The position numbers and the translations under genes were made by a program. Of a stretch of DNA of 64,000 nt, positions 17,438-26,124 are shown one piece after another. Within the stretch, counting starts at the first letter, position 1. Each line of letters opens with the position of its first letter. Origin of the DNA: Acidobacteriota bacterium (lineage in GTDB: Bacteria; Acidobacteriota; Thermoanaerobaculia; UBA5066; Gp7-AA6). The DNA lies in assembly GCA_020199905.1 (NCBI GenBank), contig JAIVJS010000026.1:1-64000 (forward strand), given 5' to 3'. Under the pieces are notes generated by a model. The model had not been told where the DNA came from and made no database searches. It saw only the letters and a list, made by a program, of their open reading frames with translations.

Positions 17438-18516
17438 GGGCTCTTTCTGCCTCCCGGGGAGGGCGCCGGCCGCGCGCCGCGCCGCGAGCTCGCGTCCCGC
17501 GGATCGAACCGGACGACGCGTCCCGCGGGCCCGACCGCCCAGCCGTCCGCCGCTCCGCCGAAGGCAATCGCGTTCCACCCGCCCTCGCCGGCGGTCCACG
17601 TCACGCCTCCATCCGAAGACCAGCCGGAAATCTCGGTTCCCGCGGCGACGAAGACAGGAGGAGACGTCCCCGGCACGACGGCGACCGCCGACAGAAAGCG
17701 GTCGAAAGCGGGAGGAGCGGCGACCGCCGTCCAGGTGAGCCCGCCGTCGTCGGTGCGCGCGATCGCCGCCGGCCCGTGCGCTTTCCGGTAGTCGCCTCCC
17801 ACGGCGACGCCGTGAAGGGCGTCGGCAAAGGCGATGGAAAAGATACCGGCGGACGGGGTCGCCGCCGGAATGGGCGTATTCGTCACCGTCCAGTTTCGAC
17901 CGCCGTCGTCCGACCGGAACACGCGCGCCCGACCCGCCCCGCCGGTACCGAACCACGCGCGCCCGCTGCGGTCGAGGGCGAGGCACGTGCCGCTCGCCGC
18001 GAACGCGCCCTCGGACGCCAGGGCGGCGGGGATCCTCGACGGATCGAGCCGGGTCCAGCGGCGGCCTCCGTCCTCCGTCGAGAAAATGGCGAAACACCCG
18101 TCGACGGGATCGCCGAGAGCGAGGCCCTGCCGGCGGTCCCGGAAGGCGATCGCGTCGAAGAATCCCTTCGGGTCGGGGTTCTGAAGCGCCAGCGACCAGT
18201 GCGAGCCGCCGTCAACCGTCGTGTAGATCCGCGACGCGGGGCCTTCGCCCGCGCTCATGACGACCGCTTCTCCCGGCCCGAAGGCCTCAACATCGCGGAA
18301 GTCGAGCGCTTCGGCGCCCGGGACCGGGACGGTGCGCCACGTGTGGCCCGCATCCCGGGTCACCAGACAGGCTCCCCGGGTCCCCGTGATCCAGGCGACG
18401 CCTTCCGACGGGGCGGAGACTCCCCGAAGGTCCGAGGAGGTGGGGGAGGCGACGGGGACCCAGGCGGTGGCGAGGAGAAGGAGGACGGCGAGCAGGGGAA
18501 GGGATCGGCGGAACAT
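17434..18516 (-). CDS. Secreted beta-propeller protein (Ycf48/sialidase-repeat type)
   Basis: This 360-residue protein has an N-terminal signal peptide (MFRRSLPLLAVLLLLATAWV, then VASPTSS). Six or so Asp-box repeats are visible, such as RDAGHTW, VDGGSHW, EDGGRRW, DDGGRNW, DDGGLTW and SDGGVTW, spaced through the chain as in Ycf48 and sialidase-type propellers. No sialidase catalytic residues can be assigned. It is coupled to the downstream DinB gene by GTGA, and its 5' end overlaps the C-terminal coding region of the PilT-like gene by 157 nt. Confidence 0.85.
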   Translation of the reverse strand: MFRRSLPLLAVLLLLATAWVPVASPTSSDLRGVSAPSEGVAWITGTRGACLVTRDAGHTWRTVPVPGAEALDFRDVEAFGPGEAVVMSAGEGPASRIYTTVDGGSHWSLALQNPDPKGFFDAIAFRDRRQGLALGDPVDGCFAIFSTEDGGRRWTRLDPSRIPAALASEGAFAASGTCLALDRSGRAWFGTGGAGRARVFRSDDGGRNWTVTNTPIPAATPSAGIFSIAFADALHGVAVGGDYRKAHGPAAIARTDDGGLTWTAVAAPPAFDRFLSAVAVVPGTSPPVFVAAGTEISGWSSDGGVTWTAGEGGWNAIAFGGAADGWAVGPAGRVVRFDPRDASSRRGARPAPSPGGRKSP

Positions 18517-19808
18517 CTGGCGCGGATGAGGGTTTTTACCGTTTCTCCGCCACATCGCTGAATTTGAGCCCATCCGGCCGCGCCTGGGACGGGCGCCGCC
18601 GGACATGGGGCGAGCGCTCTCAGCCGCAGGCGCCACTTTTCTTCCTGCTCTTCGTAGAGACGCTTCACGTCCATGAGCTGGGTGATGGCGGAGAAATCGT
18701 TGTCCGACGCCATGGATCCTCCTCGGTGTTCTTCCTCGATCTGAGGGAAGAGCTTGCGAAGCTTGAGAGAGAGGTCTTCGGGGTCCGTCGAGAGCTCCAT
18801 CGCGCGGCGGTACGTGATCTTTCCGTTGACGAGAAGCGCGATGAGCGACTGATTCATCGTCTGCATGCGGTAGTAGCCGACGGAGGACTCGATCTCGTCG
18901 AGAATCTCCTTCGTCTCGCCGCCTTCGATCTGCTTGGCGATCTTGGGCGAGTTGATCATGATCTCGCACACGGGGGTCATTCCCGACCCGTCGGATTTCT
19001 CGATCAACCGCATCGAAACGATTGCCCGAAGCACGAGCGCGAGCTGGGCCCTCAGCTGGTTCTGCTGCCCGGCCGGGCAGGTGTCGATGATCCGGTCGAT
19101 CGACTGCGCCGCGCTGTTGGTGTGCAGGGTGGAGAAAACGAGGTGGCCCGTCTCCGCCGCCGTGATGACGGTCTGGATCGTGCTCCAGTCCCGCATCTCG
19201 CCGACCATGATCACGTCGGGGTCCTGCCGCATCATGTTCTTGAGCGCCTCGTTGAAGTTCGGGGTATCGGTGCCGATCTCGCGCTGGGAGACCGCGGCTT
19301 TTCCGTCGGCGAAGAGGTATTCGATGGGGTCCTCGATCGTGACGATGTGGACGGCGCGCTTCTCGATCGTGGAACGGATCACCGAGGCCAGGGTCGTCGA
19401 CTTGCCGGACCCCGTCGGGCCGGTGATCAGAACGAGGCCCGTCGGAATGTGGATGAAGGTCTCGAGCACCTCGGGGAGTCCCAGCTCCGAGATCTCCGGT
19501 ATTTTGAAGGAGATACGCCGGAAGACGGCCGCGAAGGAGCCCCGCTGGATGAAGATGTTTGCCCGGAAACGGGCCACACCGGGGACTCCGTACCCGAGGT
19601 CGACCGACTGGTTCTGGTCGAGCTTGGCCTGCTGGGCGGGGGTCAGGATCTCCCGGAGCATGATCTCGAGGTCCTTGGGCTGCAGGGCCTCTGTATTCAA
19701 AGGGATGAGTTTTCCCTTGATCCGCAGGAGGGGCGGACGCATGGGCTTCAAGTGGAGGTCGGACGCCTCCTTCTTGGCCATGAACTTGAGGAGCTCGACG
19801 AGGGTCAA
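18360..19808 (-). CDS. pilT: PilT/PilU-family twitching motility ATPase
   Basis: This is a hexameric ATPase of the type IV pilus retraction family. Visible motifs are LLKFMAKKEASDLHLKPMRPP at the N terminus (shown in part), the Walker A loop GPTGSGKST at residues 130-138, the Asp box TIEDPIEYLF, the Walker B region PDVIMVGEMRD and the His box HLVFSTLHTNSAAQSIDRI. Family members are about 345-380 residues; this frame has 482. Homology fades after about residue 400, and the last 50 or so residues overlap the signal-peptide region of the next gene in another frame. The start is a TTG nine bases after a TATAAT box. Confidence 0.9.
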   Translation of the reverse strand: MTLVELLKFMAKKEASDLHLKPMRPPLLRIKGKLIPLNTEALQPKDLEIMLREILTPAQQAKLDQNQSVDLGYGVPGVARFRANIFIQRGSFAAVFRRISFKIPEISELGLPEVLETFIHIPTGLVLITGPTGSGKSTTLASVIRSTIEKRAVHIVTIEDPIEYLFADGKAAVSQREIGTDTPNFNEALKNMMRQDPDVIMVGEMRDWSTIQTVITAAETGHLVFSTLHTNSAAQSIDRIIDTCPAGQQNQLRAQLALVLRAIVSMRLIEKSDGSGMTPVCEIMINSPKIAKQIEGGETKEILDEIESSVGYYRMQTMNQSLIALLVNGKITYRRAMELSTDPEDLSLKLRKLFPQIEEEHRGGSMASDNDFSAITQLMDVKRLYEEQEEKWRLRLRALAPCPAAPVPGAAGWAQIQRCGGETVKTLIRARCSADPFPCSPSSFSSPPPGSPSPPPPPRTFGESPPRRKASPGSRGPGEPVW

Positions 19809-19817
19809 GGGTGGGCG

Positions 19818-19823
19818 ATTATA
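19818..19823 (-). promoter_or_regulatory. -10 box before the pilT-like gene
   Basis: The minus strand reads TATAAT, then 9 nt, then the TTG start. The expected transcription start would leave a leader of only 1-3 nt. No clear -35 hexamer is seen. Confidence 0.45.
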
Positions 19824-19839
19824 GCCCGGACGGCGAGTT

Positions 19840-21048
19840 TTAGGGCGACGCGTCCGCTCCCGAAGCCGGCGGATACGCTTCGAGGAGCCAGGCCTTCGCC
19901 TCGTTTCGGCTTCGCAGGCGTCCCCGCAGTCCCTCGATTTCGACGCGCCGGAGGATGTTTCCTATCTCGGGGCCCGGAGACATCCGGAGCCAGGCGAGCA
20001 GGTCCGCGCCACCGACTCTTGGCGGTTTTCGCGCCGCGGCGAGGGCGCGGGCGGCCGCCGAGAGGCTTCGTGAGGAACCTGGAAAGAGGAGACGCGCGAG
20101 GAGAAGGGCCTCTCGCGCGTCTTCCCGGGCGTCCCTGACCCAGGCCCACCGCGCATCCGCGTCCGCCACCGTTAGACGTCCGGCCTCCGAGGCGAGCCGG
20201 AGAAGCCGGGCAACGCCGGCGGCGGCCGTCCGGGAGAAGCGCCTCGAAGCCAGCCACCGCACGGCCTCCTCCGGCGAGAGCTCGAGAGCCGCGGCGAGCA
20301 GCGCGAGGCGCAATCGAAGCCGGGTGTCGTCGGGGAGGCGTCGTACGGCGGCAGCGTCGAAGGAGCCCCGGCGCACCATGGCGAGCACCTGCCCGGCCGT
20401 CACCGGGCGTCCGAGCGCGGGTGCGATCAGGCCCGCCGCCGCCGCCCACGCGAGCGCGGGACCGACGCGGGGGGATGACAGGAGCTTCTCGAGCTCGACC
20501 CGGACGCGCTCCGGGGCCGCGGAATCGAGGAGGGAAGCGGAGCGCCTGCACGCCGCGCTCGTCGGCCGGTCGGGGAGGAGCCCGATCGATGCGATGAACC
20601 GCGCGGCGCGCAGAGTCCGGAGCGGATCGTCGCGCAGGTTCGCCTCGGAGATCATGCGGAGGCGCCGGTCGCGGAGGTCCGCGATGCCGCCATACGGGTC
20701 GATCCATGCCCGGGTCGAGAGCGAGATCGCTATCGCGTTGATGGTGAAGTCGCGCCGCGCGAGGTCCTCGCGGATTTCGCCGCCCTCGACCTGCGCCAGA
20801 TCGAGCTCGCGGCGGCCGGCGAGCCGGGCCACCCGCGGCGACGCGTCCGAAAGTGGGACGACTGTTCCGAATCCGGCCTGAGCCAGCGCGTCCGCGACGG
20901 GAAACGGGTCCGCGGAAATCGCCGCGTCGAGGTCAGGATCGGCGCGGCCGAGGAGCAGATCCCGCGGCGCGCCTCCGACGAGCCAGCCCTCGGCGTCTCG
21001 CGTCTTCAAAGCCCGACGCAGGGCTCGAAGCACCGGCCGCCTCCACAT
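19840..21048 (-). CDS. tRNA nucleotidyltransferase / poly(A) polymerase family protein
   Basis: This class II nucleotidyltransferase (402 residues) has the head-domain motifs WLVGGAPRDLLLGRADPDLD (metal Asp pair) and RRDFTINAIAIS, then DPLRTLRAARFIA. Such enzymes add or repair the CCA end of tRNA or polyadenylate RNA; the two cannot be separated from sequence alone. The tRNA-Pro in this window already encodes CCA, so a repair role is possible. The ATG at 21048 gives a short natural N terminus but has only a weak ribosome-binding site. It is divergent from gatC with about 110 nt between. Confidence 0.88.
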   Translation of the reverse strand: MWRRPVLRALRRALKTRDAEGWLVGGAPRDLLLGRADPDLDAAISADPFPVADALAQAGFGTVVPLSDASPRVARLAGRRELDLAQVEGGEIREDLARRDFTINAIAISLSTRAWIDPYGGIADLRDRRLRMISEANLRDDPLRTLRAARFIASIGLLPDRPTSAACRRSASLLDSAAPERVRVELEKLLSSPRVGPALAWAAAAGLIAPALGRPVTAGQVLAMVRRGSFDAAAVRRLPDDTRLRLRLALLAAALELSPEEAVRWLASRRFSRTAAAGVARLLRLASEAGRLTVADADARWAWVRDAREDAREALLLARLLFPGSSRSLSAAARALAAARKPPRVGGADLLAWLRMSPGPEIGNILRRVEIEGLRGRLRSRNEAKAWLLEAYPPASGADASP

Positions 21049-21149
21049 CGCTTCGACCGCGCGCGCAACCCGGGGCGGCGGCCCGCCGGCGCGAGCCGAG
21101 CGCGAGGTTCCCGCGGCGCGGCGTGTGTTCGAAATCAGCGGAGTGGCCT

Positions 21150-21155
21150 TACAAT
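21150..21155 (+). promoter_or_regulatory. -10 box for a leaderless gatC transcript
   Basis: TACAAT ends 7 nt before the gatC ATG and there is no Shine-Dalgarno sequence, so transcription should start at or within a base or two of the ATG. Confidence 0.5.
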
Positions 21156-21162
21156 TCTGTCG

Positions 21163-21471
21163 ATGTCGTTCGAGCCCTCGCCGGTCGCGCCGGACATGGT
21201 CCGCAAGGTGGCGGCCCTGGCGCGGCTCCGGGTGCCGGACGCCGATCTCCCCGCCTGGACCGACCAGCTCGGACGCATTCTCTCCTACGTGGGGCAGCTC
21301 GAACGGATTCCCGAGCGTCCCGCCGCCGCCGAAGCGCCGCTGCCGCCGACGCCGGTGCGAAGAGACGTTTCGCGTCCGGGTTTCGGAAGCGAGGCGCTTG
21401 CGGCGAACTGCCCGTCGACGATTCACCGGTATGGCAGCGTCCCTCGGATCGTCGGCAGCCTGACCTCGTGA
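21163..21471 (+). CDS. gatC: Asp/Glu-tRNA amidotransferase subunit C
   Basis: GatC (102 residues) stabilises GatA in the GatCAB complex, which converts Glu-tRNA(Gln) or Asp-tRNA(Asn) to the amidated form. The pattern VRKVAALARLRVPDADLPAW and LGRILSYVGQLERI is typical. No Shine-Dalgarno is seen; a TACAAT box 7 nt before the ATG suggests a leaderless transcript. gatA follows at once; gatB is not in the window. Confidence 0.93.
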   Translation: MSFEPSPVAPDMVRKVAALARLRVPDADLPAWTDQLGRILSYVGQLERIPERPAAAEAPLPPTPVRRDVSRPGFGSEALAANCPSTIHRYGSVPRIVGSLTS

Positions 21472-21478
21472 TCCCGTG

Positions 21479-22951
21479 ATGGACCGCCCCGCGGAAGCGG
21501 AGCCGACCGGCGTCCTCGAGACGGCGGCGGCGGTCGCCGGCGGCGCCCGGAGCGCCGTCCAGGTGCTGACGGAGGCCCTGGAACGCGTGGAGGCGGGGGA
21601 CGGGCGCGTCCGCGCGTTTCTGGAAGTCACCTCGGCGCTCGCCTTCGAAGAAGCGAAGTCCGTCGACGCGCGGGTCGCAGCGGGAGAGCGTCTGCCGCTC
21701 GCGGGCGTCCCGATCGCCGTCAAGGACAACCTCTGGATCGAAGGCCGGCGGGCCACCTGCGCATCCCGGATTCTTCAGGGTTTCCGCCCCTCCGAGGACG
21801 CCACGGCGGTCGCGCGGTTGCGGCGGGCCGGGGCGGTCTTCGTCGGCCGGACGAACATGGACGAGTTCGCCATGGGCTCCTCGACCGAGAACAGTTCCGT
21901 TCAGACGACGAGCAATCCCTGGGACCTCACGCGGATCCCGGGGGGATCGTCGGGGGGAAGCGCGGCCGCGGTCTCGGCGCGGTTCGTGCCCGCCGCCATC
22001 GGGTCCGATACGGGAGGCAGCATCCGCCAGCCCGCGGCATGCTGCGGCGTGGTCGGGTTCAAGCCCACGTACGGGCGCGTCTCGCGATTCGGCCTCGTCG
22101 CCTTCGCCTCCTCTCTCGATCAGGTCGGTCCCCTGACCCGGAATGTGCGGGACGCCGCGCGCGTCTACTCGGTGATCGCCGGCGAGGACCCGCGGGACTC
22201 CACGAGCTCTCCGGAGCCCGTGGGAGACCCGGAAGGGGCCTCGGGCCGGGGCTTTGCCGGGAAGACCGTCGGCTTCCTGGCGGAGGCCGAGGTGGAAGGC
22301 CTCGACCCGGACGTGGCGAGAAATCTGGGCGACCTGAAGAAGGCGTTTCGAGCGGCGGGCGCCACGGTGACGACCGTTTCCGTGCCCCGTGCGACGGCGG
22401 CCATTGCCATCTATTACGTCGTCGCGAGCGCCGAAGCGTCGTCGAACCTCGCGAGATTCGACGGCGTCCGGTACGGGCCGCGAGCCGAGGCCTCGGACCT
22501 GCTGTCCCTCTACGTCGAGACCCGGACCTCGGGGTTCGGAGCGGAGGTCAAGCGCCGCATCCTGCTCGGGACGTTTGCCCTCTCCGCCGGGTATCACGAG
22601 GCGTATTACGAGCGCGCGATGTCCGCGCGCCAGCTTCTGTCCGAAGACTTCGACCGCGCCTTCTCGCGCGTCGACGCTCTCGTCTGCCCCTCGATTCCGA
22701 CCCCGGCGTTCCGCCTCGGCGAGAAGACGGAAGACCCGCTGAGCATGTACCTCTCGGACGTCTTCACCGTCCCCGCTTCCCTCGCGGGGCTTCCCGCGAT
22801 CACGCTTCCGTCCGGGCTCTCCCGCGAGGGCCTGCCTCTCGGAGTCCAGATCCTCGCGCCGCGCCTGGCGGAAGAAGCTCTGTTTGCCGCCGCCGGCGCC
22901 CTCGAGCGGGAGATCGCTTTTCCGCAGGAGTTACCCCCTGGGATGGCGTAG
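21479..22951 (+). CDS. gatA: Asp/Glu-tRNA amidotransferase subunit A
   Basis: GatA is the amidase-signature subunit that releases ammonia from glutamine. The Ser-cisSer-Lys triad can be placed: Lys in PIAVKDNLWIEG, the Gly/Ser-rich loop PGGSSGGSAAAVSA and SDTGGSIRQPAACCGVVGF with the nucleophilic Ser. The protein has about 490 residues. A GTG at 21476 directly precedes the ATG at 21479 and either could be used. It forms an operon with gatC, and the next gene may begin inside its last 70 nt. Confidence 0.95.
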   Translation: MDRPAEAEPTGVLETAAAVAGGARSAVQVLTEALERVEAGDGRVRAFLEVTSALAFEEAKSVDARVAAGERLPLAGVPIAVKDNLWIEGRRATCASRILQGFRPSEDATAVARLRRAGAVFVGRTNMDEFAMGSSTENSSVQTTSNPWDLTRIPGGSSGGSAAAVSARFVPAAIGSDTGGSIRQPAACCGVVGFKPTYGRVSRFGLVAFASSLDQVGPLTRNVRDAARVYSVIAGEDPRDSTSSPEPVGDPEGASGRGFAGKTVGFLAEAEVEGLDPDVARNLGDLKKAFRAAGATVTTVSVPRATAAIAIYYVVASAEASSNLARFDGVRYGPRAEASDLLSLYVETRTSGFGAEVKRRILLGTFALSAGYHEAYYERAMSARQLLSEDFDRAFSRVDALVCPSIPTPAFRLGEKTEDPLSMYLSDVFTVPASLAGLPAITLPSGLSREGLPLGVQILAPRLAEEALFAAAGALEREIAFPQELPPGMA

Positions 22952-24674
22952 CGTCGCCGGTCTCCTCTCGAGCTCGTTTCTCCTCGCGATGTCGCTCGCG
23001 GCGGAAAAGGAAGGGCCGCTCCGGACGGTCCGGGTCTCCGACGAGATCAAGGTTTCCATCGAGGCGGGCGACGAAGTGTTTCTCTCGGCTCGCCCCCTGC
23101 CGCTCGAGAATCTCGACGCCTTCATCAAGCGGTTTACGGACGATCCGAAGACGAAGAAGGAGATCCTCGCGCAGAACGCCGACTTCAAGCTGCTTCGTCG
23201 AGAGGTGTTCGTGCGGGTCCCGTACCGCCTGCTCTCCGACAGCTACAAGAAGATCGCCATCGAGGCTCTGTTTCCCGCCGACAAAGGGGACCCGCGGGGT
23301 TGGACCCACGTGGTCGGCTCGTCGAGCGGCCGCCCCGAGAGTCTCTGGAAGATCGCGGAGTGGTTCACCGGCGACGGAGCGAACTACCGCGAGATCCGGG
23401 CCGACGGGTCCGTCGTGACGGAAACGGGGGAGACGGTCCGGATTCCCGCCCGCCTCCTTCTCCCGTCCTTCCGGAGCGAGGCGGCGGCGAGCGCGCCGGC
23501 GATTCCGGGGGAGCCCGTTCTCGAGTATGGAAAAGACGCCCAGGGGCGCTACGCGCTCTATCGGCTCCGGCGGGGCGAGGCGCTCTATTCCGCGGTCATC
23601 GTGCGCTTCACCGGACGGGTCCACGCGGAGGACGTCAACGCCAAGGCAGTCGAGATCGCCGCGCGAAGCGGGATCGCGGACGTGCGGGCCATCCCGGTCG
23701 ACGCCCCGATCAAGATCCCGGTCGAGGACCTCGCCGCAGAGTTCCGGCCGGCGGACGATCCCGCACGCATCGAGGCGGAGAAGTCGAGGCTCGAAGCGGC
23801 CCAGTTCGTCAATCGCGTCCGCGCCGCCAATCTGTCCGGCGTCACGTTCGTCCTCGACGCCGGACACGGGGGCCGGGACACCGGCGCCTCGGTCGACGGG
23901 ATGCAGGAGGCGAAGCACGTCTATGACCTGGCATGCCGGGTCGAGTCGCTGCTGCGACATTATTCGAAGGCGCGGGTCGTCCTCACGGTGGCCGGCAGGA
24001 CGCCGTGCCGGATCCACGCTTCCGAGGCGGTGGTCGACTGGCGCACGGCGGAGGTCCAGACGCACCCCCCCTACCCCATCGAGGACACGGTGGCGGGCGT
24101 GAACCTGCGGTGGTACCTGGCCAACGCCGTTCTGCGCCGCGCCGAGAAGGAAGGTGGCTCCGAGGACCGAACTGTCTTCGTGTCCCTCCACGCGGACTCT
24201 CTCCATCCGGCGGTGCGCGGGCTCATGGTCTACATCCCCGGAGAGAAGTTCTTGAACGGCCGGTTCGGGCGAATGGGGTCGATCTACGCGAGCCGCAGGG
24301 AAGTGCGGGAAGCCTCCATGACCTCGTTCTCGCGGAAGGAGCGCGTCAAGGCGGAGGGCGTCTCACGGGACCTCGCCGAGAGGATCGTCGCCGCGTTCCG
24401 GGCGGCCGGTCTTCCGCTCCACGCGTTTCAACCCATCCGCCGCAACGTGATCCGCGGCGGCAACGAGTGGGTCCCGGCGATCCTCCGCTACAACCGGATA
24501 CCGGCTCGCGTCCTTCTCGAGATCTGCAATTTAAACAACCCGGAAGACCGGAAGCTCCTGGTCACTGCGGCCTACCGGGACCGGGTGGCGCGCGCGCTGG
24601 TGTCCGCTCTCATCGCCTTCTACGGCGGTCCGCCCGCCGGAACCGCGCTCGCGGCGGAGAAGAAAGCGAGTTAA
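22884..24674 (+). CDS. Secreted N-acetylmuramoyl-L-alanine amidase (Amidase_3)
   Basis: The C-terminal half (about residues 320-585) is a zinc-dependent Amidase_3 domain that cleaves peptidoglycan stem peptides: FVLDAGHGGRDTGAS carries the first His, SLHADSLH another, and LLEICNLNNPEDR the catalytic Glu. The N-terminal part contains two segments that may be LysM-like (around residues 45-110 and 215-270), at low certainty. The TTG at 22884, preceded by GGAAGAAG, gives a signal peptide with the hydrophobic run VAGLLSSSFLLAMSLAA; an ATG at 22989 would remove it. It overlaps gatA by 68 nt. Confidence 0.87.
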   Translation: MPPPAPSSGRSLFRRSYPLGWRSVAGLLSSSFLLAMSLAAEKEGPLRTVRVSDEIKVSIEAGDEVFLSARPLPLENLDAFIKRFTDDPKTKKEILAQNADFKLLRREVFVRVPYRLLSDSYKKIAIEALFPADKGDPRGWTHVVGSSSGRPESLWKIAEWFTGDGANYREIRADGSVVTETGETVRIPARLLLPSFRSEAAASAPAIPGEPVLEYGKDAQGRYALYRLRRGEALYSAVIVRFTGRVHAEDVNAKAVEIAARSGIADVRAIPVDAPIKIPVEDLAAEFRPADDPARIEAEKSRLEAAQFVNRVRAANLSGVTFVLDAGHGGRDTGASVDGMQEAKHVYDLACRVESLLRHYSKARVVLTVAGRTPCRIHASEAVVDWRTAEVQTHPPYPIEDTVAGVNLRWYLANAVLRRAEKEGGSEDRTVFVSLHADSLHPAVRGLMVYIPGEKFLNGRFGRMGSIYASRREVREASMTSFSRKERVKAEGVSRDLAERIVAAFRAAGLPLHAFQPIRRNVIRGGNEWVPAILRYNRIPARVLLEICNLNNPEDRKLLVTAAYRDRVARALVSALIAFYGGPPAGTALAAEKKAS

Positions 24675-24718
24675 GGGTTGAGAGTTGAAAGTTGAGAGTT
24701 GAGAGTGAGGAGTCGAGA
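24675..24718 (+). repeat. Type-C heptad array between convergent genes
   Basis: Six heptads from 24677: GTTGAGA, GTTGAAA, GTTGAGA, GTTGAGA, GTGAGGA, GTCGAGA. The array begins 2 nt after the amidase stop codon and lies in the 97-nt gap before the end of the minus-strand TPR gene. Confidence 0.85.
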
Positions 24719-24771
24719 GCGAAGCAGCCCACGTGGAGCCGGACCGAGAACGGATCACTGAAATCTGATGA

Positions 24772-26124
24772 CTATTTCTTCTTCTTCTTTTTCTCGTTCA
24801 GAAACGCGACCCAGGCGGGGTCCGTCGCGATCGAAAGGTAGGTGGGGTCGGATCTCAACGCGAAACGGTCGAGCTCCCGCTGCGACTCGAGCCGGCGCAG
24901 GGCCGCGACGCATCCGGCGGCGTCGCCCGCGCGCGCGCGGACCTGGGCCTCGAGCTCTTCGCCGCGCCAGCCTTCTCCGGTGACGAGCGCGCGGGCGGCG
25001 GCAATCGCGGCCAGCGCGGCGTCCGACCGGCCGAGATTCGTCTCGACCACCGCGAGAAGCGAAAGCGCGTCCGGGTCCGGGCCGGCCATCGAGAGGTAAC
25101 GGCGAAGGAGCGGCTCCGCTTCGGCGAACCGGCCCGCCTCGACTTCCATGGAGGCGAGCTCCTTCGCGGCTCCCGGCGCGGGCCTCCGTTCGCCGAGAGC
25201 GCGGAGAAAACCGGCGCGCGCGCGATCGAGGTCCCCCCGCCTGCGCGCCGCCATTCCGATCTCGTATTCGATCGGCCCGGCGGGGCCGCCCGCCGAAAGC
25301 GCCTGGCTCCAGTGCTCACGGGCTTCGTCCAGCCGCCCCTCGCGTTCCGCGGCGGCGGCGAGCTGCTCGGCCTGCCGCCACCGCTCCGAGACCGGCGCCC
25401 CGAGCATGAGGTAGGACTCCGACGTCGCGCGGTGGATGGCGAGGGCGCCGTCGATCGCGAAGAGCGCGGCGGGAGCGCTTGCCGTCAGGTACAGGAGGGG
25501 CCTCCGGGATCGGGGCACGCGAAAAGACAGGGCGAGGACGACCAATCCGACGGCCGCGATCGCTCCCAGGCGGGGGATGGCGTTCGCCCAGACTTCCTGT
25601 CGGCGTGTGCGCCGCTCGAGAGGCCGGCGTCCGAGCGACTCTCCGGCTCCGGCGGCGAGCGAAACGCCCGGTTCCGTCAACACGATGTCTTCGACGTGCC
25701 ATCCGCCGCGCGCTCGCCGGACGACCCAGCGCGTCTTCAGGAGCCGATCGCCATACCGCAGCCCGAAGAGAACGTCGACGGCGTTGCCCGCGGGCACGAC
25801 GGCCGACCATGGCACGTCCGTCACGGCGGAGCGGGGGGGAGCGAGCGTCTTCAGGAACCTTTCCCTCACCGCCTGGCGCAGCTCTTCGCGCTGGCGCTCC
25901 GCCAGAGCCTTCCAGGCGCGCGAGCCCAGGCGCCTCTGCACAATCCCGTCGGCGTCGAGCGCCGCGGAAAAGAGGTGCGCGGATGGGTTGCGAAGAACGT
26001 CGAACGCGGCGCGGCGGGCGACCTCGGAAGCCTCCGCGATCTCCGCGGGGCCGAGCTGCGCCGTCAGCGGGGCGCCGGAGAGAACCAGGACGGCGAGCGC
26101 CGCGGCCGCGCGCCCGCGGATCAA
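24772..26124 (-). CDS. Secreted/membrane TPR-repeat protein
   Basis: This 450-residue protein of unknown function has a clean signal peptide (MIRGRAAAALAVLVLSGAPL, then TAQ), an N-terminal domain of about 180 residues resembling ABC-type toluene-tolerance (Ttg2/MlaC-like) proteins only in broad outline, then two hydrophobic segments near residues 210-250 (GAIAAVGLVVLALSF and LTASAPAALFAI), and a C-terminal TPR region from about residue 280. It ends with a run of six lysines. The TTG start overlaps the M24 peptidase stop as TTGA, so the two genes are coupled. Confidence 0.75.
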   Translation of the reverse strand: MIRGRAAAALAVLVLSGAPLTAQLGPAEIAEASEVARRAAFDVLRNPSAHLFSAALDADGIVQRRLGSRAWKALAERQREELRQAVRERFLKTLAPPRSAVTDVPWSAVVPAGNAVDVLFGLRYGDRLLKTRWVVRRARGGWHVEDIVLTEPGVSLAAGAGESLGRRPLERRTRRQEVWANAIPRLGAIAAVGLVVLALSFRVPRSRRPLLYLTASAPAALFAIDGALAIHRATSESYLMLGAPVSERWRQAEQLAAAAEREGRLDEAREHWSQALSAGGPAGPIEYEIGMAARRRGDLDRARAGFLRALGERRPAPGAAKELASMEVEAGRFAEAEPLLRRYLSMAGPDPDALSLLAVVETNLGRSDAALAAIAAARALVTGEGWRGEELEAQVRARAGDAAGCVAALRRLESQRELDRFALRSDPTYLSIATDPAWVAFLNEKKKKKK

